A DNA stretch of 5,662 bases from Pseudolabrys sp. Lineage in GTDB: Bacteria > Pseudomonadota > Alphaproteobacteria > Rhizobiales > Xanthobacteraceae. The translations under genes were made by a program, and so were the position numbers. This document shows, piece after piece, positions 1 to 5,662 of the stretch. The DNA lies in NCBI GenBank assembly GCA_029945495.1, contig JAQSCR010000678.1, forward strand, positions 1 through 5,662, read 5' to 3'. The notes beneath the pieces were generated by a model. The model worked only from the letters and a program-made list of their open reading frames with translations, was not told the origin of the DNA and did no database searches. Positions within the stretch are counted from its first letter, which is position 1. Every line of letters begins with the position of its first letter.

Positions 1-218
1 ACGCCGCCGTGGCGCGCCGAGAGGCGCGGGCATCTTGGCAACAAGATGCTCTCACACGACAAACTGGAGCGCCGCTTGGCGCGCCGCACCCTCGATTATT
101 GCGAGGGACACGGAAAAGGACGTTGGCTTGCCCGGGGCCGCAAACAATACGGGCGATGAATCGCGTCTGCTGTTTGAAAATCAAATCGGTGGTGCTCGAA
201 CGTCGCCACATCCACAGG
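1..218. other. Region without a recognisable gene; cluster of short hairpins
   Basis: I see no supported gene here. Plus-strand frame 1 is open from the left edge to a TGA at 157-159 and would encode an Arg/Lys-rich tail of 52 residues. About 71% of its third positions are G or C, only slightly better than the other frames, and I do not recognise the peptide. It could be the 3' end of a gene lying to the left, but that is weak. The same stretch holds three successive inverted repeats: 30-37 with 42-49 (8 bp around a GCAA tetraloop), 69-73 with 78-82 (5 bp), and 89-94 with 102-107 (6 bp, CCCTCG/CGAGGG). Together they could be a small structured RNA or simply GC-rich coincidence. Bases 160-218 show nothing. 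Confidence 0.3.
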
Positions 219-367
219 CGTCATGCCCGGGCATAGCCCGTCGAAGACGGGCGTAAACGCCCTTATGACCCGGGCATCCATGATCAAGCGCGTCAGCGAA
301 AAGCCTTGCGTAAGCCTGCCGGTGCCATCCGACCTCATGGATTGCCGGGTCAAGCCCGGCAATGACG
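219..367. repeat. REP-like palindromic intergenic repeat element
   Basis: This is a block of about 150 bp built almost entirely from palindromes. Its ends, CGTCATGCCCGGGC (219-232) and GCCCGGCAATGACG (354-367), are inverted copies matching at 12 of 14 positions. Inside are the perfect palindrome ATGCCCGGGCAT (223-234), a 7-bp hairpin GCCCGTC/GACGGGC (236-242 with 246-252), an alternative hairpin GGGCG/CGCCC (249-253 with 258-262), a further ATGACCCGGGCAT motif (265-277), and a 9-bp perfect hairpin ATTGCCGGG/CCCGGCAAT (341-349 with 355-363). From memory, this pattern resembles dispersed intergenic repeats of Bradyrhizobium and Rhodopseudomonas relatives. It begins 27 bp beyond the stop of the minus-strand dehydrogenase gene, so it may protect or end that mRNA, but no T-run follows the hairpin. 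Calling it a multicopy repeat is inference, because only one copy is visible. Confidence 0.6.
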
Positions 368-393
368 GCGTGTGCGGGAAGGGTCGGCGATCG

Positions 394-1266
394 TCACTTC
401 CTGTCCAACAACGCCATCAGGCTCGACGTATCCCAGCGCTTGCCGCCCATGCCCTGCACCTGCGCATAGAACTGATCGACCAGCGCGGTGACCGGCAGAT
501 TGGCGCCGTTCTTGCGCGCTTCGCCCAGACAAATGCTCAGGTCCTTGCGCATCCAGTCGACCGCGAAACCATGATCGAACTTGCCGGCGACCATCGTCTT
601 GTAGCGGTTCTCCATCTGCCAGGACTGCGCCGCGCCTTTGGAGATGGTGGCGATCAGCTTCTCGACATCGAGCCCGGCTTTCATCGCAAAGTGCAGGCCT
701 TCCGACAGGCCCTGAACGAGGCCGGCGATGCAGATCTGGTTGACCATCTTGGCGAGCTGGCCGGAGCCGGGCGCGCCCATCAGATTGCAGGCGCGGGCGT
801 AAGCGTCGATCACCGGCTTGGCCTTGTCGAACACGGCGGCGTCGCCGCCGCACATCACGGTCAAGACGCCGTTCTCGGCGCCGGCCTGTCCGCCCGAGAC
901 CGGGCCGTCGATGAAGCCGAAGCCCGCCTTGGTCGCGGCCGCGTACAGTTCGCGCGCGATCTCGGCGGAGGCGGTGGTGTGGTCGACGAAGATGGTGCCT
1001 TTGCCCATGCCGGCGAAGGCGCCGTCCTTGCCGAGCGTGACGTCGCGCAGGTCGTTGTCATTGCCGACGCAACACATGACGAAGTCCTGGCCCTGCGCTG
1101 CTTCCTTCGGCGTCTTGACGGCTTTGCCGCCGAACTGGGCGGCCCATTTCTCGGCCTTGGAGAAAGTGCGGTTATAGACCGTCACCTCGTGGCCGCCTTT
1201 GTTCTTGAGATGCCCGGCCATGGGGTAGCCCATGACGCCCAAGCCCAGAAACGCAACCTTTGCCAT
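394..1266 (-). CDS. NAD(P)-dependent beta-hydroxyacid dehydrogenase (3-hydroxyisobutyrate dehydrogenase family)
   Basis: This 290-residue protein has the usual full length for the family, which reversibly oxidises beta-hydroxyacids to semialdehydes in the cytoplasm using NAD or NADP. The N-terminal Rossmann fold opens with the dinucleotide motif GLGVMGYPMAGHL (residues 8-20). The substrate-binding motif DGPVSGGQAGA is at 120-130. The catalytic lysine is K173 in GSGQLAKMVNQ, and the helical C-terminal domain carries the conserved KDL motif at 241-243. The usual Asn-Asn after the catalytic lysine is Asn-Gln (176-177), as I recall in tartronate semialdehyde reductases (GarR/GlxR), but the substrate cannot be assigned from this. 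The start is supported by AAGGGAG on the minus strand (1274-1280), 7 bases before the ATG; the stop is TGA. The gene stands alone, divergent from mrp, and the REP-like repeat lies just downstream. The family is certain; the substrate is not. Confidence 0.93.
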   Translation of the reverse strand: MAKVAFLGLGVMGYPMAGHLKNKGGHEVTVYNRTFSKAEKWAAQFGGKAVKTPKEAAQGQDFVMCCVGNDNDLRDVTLGKDGAFAGMGKGTIFVDHTTASAEIARELYAAATKAGFGFIDGPVSGGQAGAENGVLTVMCGGDAAVFDKAKPVIDAYARACNLMGAPGSGQLAKMVNQICIAGLVQGLSEGLHFAMKAGLDVEKLIATISKGAAQSWQMENRYKTMVAGKFDHGFAVDWMRKDLSICLGEARKNGANLPVTALVDQFYAQVQGMGGKRWDTSSLMALLDRK

Positions 1267-1380
1267 TTTCGGTCTCCCTTACGCGGCGGTCCACTTTGGC
1301 CGTTATTCGAATTCAGGGTCGCAATAGGTCATTGCCGGGGTCCTGCCGTCAACCACCCTGCGGCGGATCGGCGGCCCGGA

Positions 1381-1408
1381 TTGACCAGCCCGGTGCCATG
1401 CCTATGGT
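1381..1408 (+). promoter_or_regulatory. Candidate sigma-70-type promoter of mrp
   Basis: TTGACC (1381-1386) matches the -35 consensus at five of six positions. It is followed after 16 bases by TATGGT (1403-1408), which keeps the key T, A and final T of the -10 box. Transcription would start near 1415, giving a leader of about 37 bases before the ATG at 1452. That position would rule out the in-frame ATGs at 1398 and 1404 as mrp starts. This is a motif match only; the spacer is one base short of the optimum. Confidence 0.38.
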
Positions 1409-1451
1409 GACGGCCAAAAGAGGCCTCAAGCCGCATAAGGGAACGACGATC

Positions 1452-2660
<1,209 letters not shown>

Positions 2661-2847
2661 ACTTTCGGCGCATCCAGCTACCGCATCCGGAATTAAACGT
2701 TGCGATCGGTGCGCGCGGCGCGTGCGCTGTTCGCATGTATGCAATGCAGCCGTGGTGCTGGTCACGGCGTCGCCGACCTGCTTTGCACGGGTCGATTTAG
2801 GCAAACATGCCTGAAATAGACTCAACCGACACTTGGAGGAAACGAAA
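2661..2847. other. Intergenic region between mrp and the first binding-protein gene
   Basis: This gap of 187 bp should contain the end of mrp transcription and the promoter of the array, but neither is clear. Two hairpins are possible: 2711-2716 with 2720-2725 (6 bp, one G-U) and GCCGTG/CACGGC (2749-2754 with 2763-2768). Neither has a T-run, so they are not convincing terminators. I found no acceptable -35/-10 pair and no sigma-54 site. Confidence 0.4.
2796..2815 (+). promoter_or_regulatory. Inverted repeat upstream of the first binding-protein gene (possible operator or leader hairpin)
   Basis: TTTAGGCA (2796-2803) and TGCCTGAA (2808-2815) form an 8-bp inverted repeat with one T-G pair around a 4-base AACA centre. 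It ends 19 bases before the Shine-Dalgarno sequence and 32 bases before the ATG at 2848. It could be an operator half-site pair or an mRNA leader hairpin. A similar GGCA-N5-TGCC repeat lies upstream of the third copy (5282-5294). The function is unknown. Confidence 0.3.
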
Positions 2848-3936
2848 ATGAAACGCCGACAATTTATTGGCGCGGCAGGCCTCGGCCTTGCGGCGACCGC
2901 GGTCGCCAAGCCTGCGATCGCGCAATCGAGCCCCGAACTGAAGTGGCGCCTGACGTCGAGCTTCCCGAAGTCGCTCGACACCATCTTCGGCGCTTGCGAG
3001 GTGTTCTCGAAAGCGGTCGCCGAAGCCACCGACAACAAATTCCAGATCCAGACATTCGCCGCCGGCGAAATCGTGCCCGGCCTGCAAGCCGCCGACGCGG
3101 TGCAGAACGGCACGGTCGAAATGGCGCACACCGCGTCGTACTACTATGTCGGCAAGGACCCGACCTTCGCCATGTTCACAGCGCAGCCGTTCGGCCTGAA
3201 TGCCCGCATGCAGTCGGCCTGGATGGAATTCGGCGGCGCGCAGCAGCTCGCCGATAATTTCTACAAGAAGTACAATTTCGTCTCGCTGCCGTGCGGCAAT
3301 ACCGGCACCCAGATGGGCGGCTGGTTCCGCAAGGAAATCGCGACCGTCGACGACATCAAGGGCCTCAAATTCCGCATCGCCGGTTTTGCCGGGCAGATAT
3401 TTTCCAAAATGGGCGCGGTGCCGCAGCAGGTCGCCGGTGGCGACATCTATCCGGCGCTGGAGAAGGGCACCATCGACGCGGCCGAGTGGGTCGGTCCGTA
3501 TGACGACGAAAAGCTCGGCTTCTACAAGGTCGCCAAGTACTACTACTATCCCGGCTGGTGGGAAGGCGGCGCCATGCTGCACAACTTCATCAACCTCGAT
3601 AAGTGGAATGCGCTGCCGAAGAACTATCAGGCGATCGTTAAGGCGGCCTCGGCGCAGGCCCATACCTGGATGCTGTCCAAGTACGACGCCGGCAACCCGC
3701 AGGCGCTCAAGCGTCTGATCGCCGGCGGCGCGCAGCTGCGTCCGTTCCCGCAAGCCGTGATGGAGGCGAGCTACAAGGCCGCCACCGACACCTATAACGA
3801 AGTCAGCGCCAAGAATACCGACTTCAAGAAGGTCTATGACAGCATGGTCGCCTTCCGCGGCGACGAATATCTGTGGTGGCAGGTGGCCGAGCTCGGCTTC
3901 GACGCCTTCATGGTCCGCATGCGCTCGCACGGCTGA
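2848..3936 (+). CDS. TRAP transporter substrate-binding protein, TakP-like, copy 1
   Basis: This 362-residue periplasmic receptor captures a small carboxylate for a TRAP permease. It starts with a twin-arginine signal (KRRQFI at 2-7, hydrophobic stretch to about 20, likely cleavage after AIA at 25). The mature protein closely resembles Rhodobacter sphaeroides TakP, which binds 2-oxoacids such as pyruvate together with sodium. The TakP ligand residues, as I remember them, are all conserved: Q155 in the GNTGTQMGGWF motif, R176 in FRIAGFAG (the carboxylate-binding arginine), E213-W214 in AEWVGPYDD, and E239 in WWEGG. The start is fixed by GGAGGA (2835-2840), 7 bases before the ATG; the in-frame TTG at 2833 overlaps that site and is rejected. 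A strong terminator follows, so the gene is probably transcribed alone. The exact ligand cannot be read from the sequence. Confidence 0.95.
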   Translation: MKRRQFIGAAGLGLAATAVAKPAIAQSSPELKWRLTSSFPKSLDTIFGACEVFSKAVAEATDNKFQIQTFAAGEIVPGLQAADAVQNGTVEMAHTASYYYVGKDPTFAMFTAQPFGLNARMQSAWMEFGGAQQLADNFYKKYNFVSLPCGNTGTQMGGWFRKEIATVDDIKGLKFRIAGFAGQIFSKMGAVPQQVAGGDIYPALEKGTIDAAEWVGPYDDEKLGFYKVAKYYYYPGWWEGGAMLHNFINLDKWNALPKNYQAIVKAASAQAHTWMLSKYDAGNPQALKRLIAGGAQLRPFPQAVMEASYKAATDTYNEVSAKNTDFKKVYDSMVAFRGDEYLWWQVAELGFDAFMVRMRSHG

Positions 3937-3974
3937 TCGCCGCACGTCCGGCTTTTTTGGCTCTGTGAAAAATC

Positions 3975-4016
3975 CGCCTCCGTCCGGCTCGCCGGGCGGG
4001 GGCGTTTTTCTTTTTT
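3975..4016 (+). terminator. Strong intrinsic terminator after binding-protein copy 1
   Basis: Bases 3975-3987 pair with 3992-4004 in a continuous 13-bp GC-rich stem (two G-U pairs) closed by a CTCG tetraloop. TTTTTCTTTTTT (4005-4016) follows directly. It lies 38 bases after the stop codon of copy 1. This is a textbook Rho-independent terminator and should separate copy 1 from copy 2. Confidence 0.93.
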
Positions 4017-4108
4017 GTGCAACCGGCTGGATTTTCCCACGCGATGCGATCATGCTTTCGGTCCGGGTAGACCCAAAGCGATTAAAACAAAGCACAGGGA
4101 GTAAGCCG
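4017..4108. other. Short 5' region of binding-protein copy 2
   Basis: This is the only sequence between the copy 1 terminator and the copy 2 start, so a promoter for copy 2 should lie here if it is transcribed separately. I found no convincing -35/-10 pair. The only visible motifs are the small palindrome GGGTAGACCC (4065-4074), an A-rich stretch (4081-4091) and the Shine-Dalgarno AGGGAG (4096-4101). Confidence 0.4.
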
Positions 4109-5194
4109 ATGAAACGCCGTCAATTCATCAAAGCCGCCGGCCTTGGCGTGGCCGCGAGCGCCATCGCCGCGCCGGCCATTGCGCAAACGTCGCCGACGCT
4201 CAAGTGGCGCCTGACCGCGAGCTGGCCGAAGTCGCTCGATACATTGTTCGGCTCGTGCGAAAGCTTCGCGAAATATGTCTCGGAGGCGACCGACGGCAAA
4301 TTCCAGATTCAGACATTCGCCGCCGGCGAAATCGTCCCGGCCTTGCAGACGCTCGACGCGGTGCAGAACGGCACGGTCGAGATGGGCCACACCGCTTATT
4401 ATTATTACATTGGCAAGGACCCGACATGGGCGCTGTTCTGTGCCGTGCCGTTCGGTCTCAATGCGCGCCAGCAGAACGCCTGGTTCTACGAAGGCGACGG
4501 CCAGAAGCTGATCGACGAGTTCGGCAAGAAGTTCAACACCTACAACCTGCTGATGGGCAACACCGGTTGCCAGATGGGCGGCTGGTTCAACAAGGAAATC
4601 AAGGAGCCGCACGATCTCAACGGCATCAAGATGCGGATCGGCGGCTGGGCCGGCAAGACGCTGCAGAAGCTCGGCCTCATTCCGCAACAACTCGGCGCCG
4701 GCGATATTTATCCGGCGCTCGAGAAGGGCACCATCGACGCGGCCGAATGGGTCGGTCCCTATGACGATGAGAAGCTCGGCTTCTATAAGGTCGCCAAGTA
4801 CTATTACTATCCCGGCTGGTGGGAAGGCGGCACGACCAACCATCTCCAGATCAATCTCGAAAAATGGAATTCACTGCCGAAGAACTACCAGTCGATCGTT
4901 CGCGCCGCGGCTGGTGCGGTCAATGTCGAACAGACCGGGCGCTATGACGCGCGCAACCCGTTGGCGCTCAAGCGTCTGGTGGCGAACGGCGTGCAACTGC
5001 GGCCGTTCCCGCAGTCGGTGATGGAGGCTTGCCTGAAGGCATCGAACGAGGTCAACGCCGAGACCTCGGCCGTCAACGCCGATTACAAGAAAGTCTGGGA
5101 CTCGATCGCGGCATTCCGCGGCGACGAATATCTGTGGTGGCAGGTTGCCGAACTGACTTACGACGCCTTTATGGTGCGGTCGCGGGCGAACTGA
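4109..5194 (+). CDS. TRAP transporter substrate-binding protein, TakP-like, copy 2
   Basis: This 361-residue paralogue of copy 1 aligns end to end without gaps at about 69% identity (hand count, 249 of 360). It carries the same twin-arginine signal (KRRQFI at 2-7, cleavage probably after AIA at 25). The TakP-type pocket residues are kept at the same numbers: Q155, R176, E213-W214 and E239. Residues 198-241 are identical to copy 1. Differences cluster at 121-149, 161-195, 242-247 and 268-279, which could alter ligand preference or the surface that docks with the permease. The ATG at 4109 follows AGGGAG (4096-4101) with a 7-base gap; the open frame upstream of it runs back through the copy 1 terminator and is not coding. 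It is probably its own transcription unit, set off by terminators on both sides. The ligand is inferred to be a 2-oxoacid or similar carboxylate. Confidence 0.95.
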   Translation: MKRRQFIKAAGLGVAASAIAAPAIAQTSPTLKWRLTASWPKSLDTLFGSCESFAKYVSEATDGKFQIQTFAAGEIVPALQTLDAVQNGTVEMGHTAYYYYIGKDPTWALFCAVPFGLNARQQNAWFYEGDGQKLIDEFGKKFNTYNLLMGNTGCQMGGWFNKEIKEPHDLNGIKMRIGGWAGKTLQKLGLIPQQLGAGDIYPALEKGTIDAAEWVGPYDDEKLGFYKVAKYYYYPGWWEGGTTNHLQINLEKWNSLPKNYQSIVRAAAGAVNVEQTGRYDARNPLALKRLVANGVQLRPFPQSVMEACLKASNEVNAETSAVNADYKKVWDSIAAFRGDEYLWWQVAELTYDAFMVRSRAN

Positions 5195-5220
5195 CAGCCG
5201 CGCCTGCCGAAATATCTGCG

Positions 5221-5250
5221 CGCCCGGTGTCCCGCCGGGCGGGTTTTATT
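5221..5250 (+). terminator. Probable intrinsic terminator after binding-protein copy 2
   Basis: CGCCCGG (5221-5227) pairs perfectly with CCGGGCG (5235-5241) around a 7-base loop, followed by GG and the T-rich TTTTATTAT. It starts 27 bases after the copy 2 stop. The stem is shorter and the T-run is interrupted, so it is weaker than the copy 1 terminator and may allow some readthrough into copy 3. Confidence 0.7.
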
Positions 5251-5356
5251 ATCGATTATCGGGGCTGCCGGTCATTTCGGCGGCAAAAAATGCCTCTTAC
5301 AACTTTGGTCGAAGCATTGCACACTGGATTCAGCGTTCCGGTTCCGTCATGGTTCC

Positions 5357-5434
5357 GGGTAAGCCCCCGAATGTGGGAATCAGGGTGCGTGCGGGTGCTG
5401 GGGGCTCCCGCCATAAAATCATCAAATGGGAGGA
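5357..5434 (+). promoter_or_regulatory. Leader of copy 3 with alternative pairings that can mask the Shine-Dalgarno sequence
   Basis: AGCCCCC (5362-5368) can pair with GGGGGCT (5400-5406), and GGG (5357-5359) can extend this stem through CCC (5407-5409) past a 2-base bulge. The same downstream strand, CTCCC (5405-5409), is also complementary to GGGAG (5428-5432), the core of the Shine-Dalgarno GGGAGGA (5428-5434). CCAT (5411-5414) can additionally pair with ATGG (5426-5429). The two states exclude each other, so the upstream stem would free the ribosome site. The complementarity is visible; regulation is inference, and GC-rich DNA makes such pairings common. Confidence 0.3.
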
Positions 5435-5441
5435 TATCCGA

Positions 5442-5662
5442 ATGAAACGTCGTCAATTTATCCAGGCTGCCGGTCTCGGGATTGCAGCGTCGGCGGTTGC
5501 CGCGCCGGCGATCGCGCAGACCATGCCTGAGATCAAGTGGCGTATGCCGACGAGCTGGCCGAAGTCACTCGACACTTTGTACGGCGCTGCGGAAATGATG
5601 GCCAAGCTGGTCGGCGAAGCCACCGACGGCAAATTCCAGATCCAGGTCTTCGCCGGCGGCGA
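5442..5662 (+). CDS. TRAP transporter substrate-binding protein, TakP-like, copy 3 (partial, 3' end outside window)
   Basis: The first 73 codons of a third paralogue are present and stay open to the window edge. The protein begins with the same twin-arginine signal (KRRQFIQAAG, likely cleavage after AIA at 25), then the family's KWRMPTSWPKSLDTLYG segment and TDGKFQIQVFAGG. Over these residues it is about 75% identical to copy 2 and 70% to copy 1 (hand count, no gaps). The start is fixed by GGGAGGA (5428-5434), 7 bases before the ATG, the same spacing as in the other copies. The ligand-binding residues lie beyond the window, so neither the pocket nor intactness can be judged. It lies 247 bases after copy 2, beyond that gene's probable terminator. 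It may have its own promoter, although I could not find one. Confidence 0.92.
   Translation, partial: MKRRQFIQAAGLGIAASAVAAPAIAQTMPEIKWRMPTSWPKSLDTLYGAAEMMAKLVGEATDGKFQIQVFAGG

Noticed and set aside
96..362. Minus-strand open frame of 88 codons over the repeat element
   Set aside because: Its translation is that of the palindromic repeat, a common false gene in these genomes; no good ribosome site was seen.
1321..1353. Minus-strand promoter for the dehydrogenase (TTGACG at 1347-1352)
   Set aside because: A good -35 box, but no acceptable -10 box at 16-18 bases; the nearest TATT-like match is about 3 bases too far.
223..1410. Long plus-strand open frame (395 codons) opposite the dehydrogenase gene
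   Set aside because: It is an antisense shadow of a gene with clear family motifs, has no recognisable domain, and runs through the repeat element and the divergent promoter region.
1398..1451. Upstream in-frame ATGs (1398 and 1404) as start of mrp
   Set aside because: They have no Shine-Dalgarno sequence and lie in or before the candidate -10 box, while the ATG at 1452 has AAGGGA at a proper distance.
2711..2768. Hairpins after mrp as intrinsic terminators
   Set aside because: Stems of only 6 bp without a following T-run.
2797..4095. Long minus-strand open frame (432 codons) opposite binding-protein copy 1
   Set aside because: Antisense shadow; it reads through the strong terminator, and a similar shadow appears opposite copy 2 (4082-4843) only because the sense genes are paralogous.

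Overview
The window is GC-rich DNA with strongly GC-biased third codon positions. It most likely comes from an alphaproteobacterium of the Hyphomicrobiales (Bradyrhizobium / Rhodopseudomonas / Pseudolabrys-like). This placement is inferred from the codon usage, from the style of the Mrp and TRAP proteins, and from a REP-like intergenic repeat of a kind I recall from those genomes. No rRNA or other strict taxonomic marker is present.

Layout. Bases 1-393 hold no gene I can name: there is a cluster of small hairpins (30-107) and then a palindromic repeat element (219-367). A beta-hydroxyacid dehydrogenase of the 3-hydroxyisobutyrate dehydrogenase family follows on the minus strand (394-1266). 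Across a 185-bp divergent intergenic region lies mrp (1452-2660, plus strand), a P-loop ATPase that carries Fe-S clusters and has an unusual His-rich linker.

From 2848 to the right edge the window is a tandem array of three paralogous genes for periplasmic TRAP-transporter substrate-binding proteins of the TakP (2-oxoacid-binding) type. Two are complete (2848-3936 and 4109-5194). The third starts at 5442 and is cut off by the window end; it is easily missed because it has no stop codon here. All three start with the same twin-arginine export signal. The two complete proteins are about 69% identical with no gaps, by my hand count. Each gene has its own Shine-Dalgarno sequence exactly 7 bases before the ATG. 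A very strong intrinsic terminator follows copy 1 and a weaker one follows copy 2, so the copies look like separate transcription units rather than one operon.

How the genes work together. The three binding proteins probably capture related small carboxylates (2-oxoacids or similar) in the periplasm and pass them to a TRAP permease. No DctQ or DctM membrane gene is visible in the window, so the permease must lie to the right or elsewhere in the genome. I see no functional link between the array and mrp or the dehydrogenase. I found no mobile element, CRISPR array, tRNA or clearly new system. The most distinctive features are the binding-protein array and a possible Shine-Dalgarno-masking leader in front of its third member.
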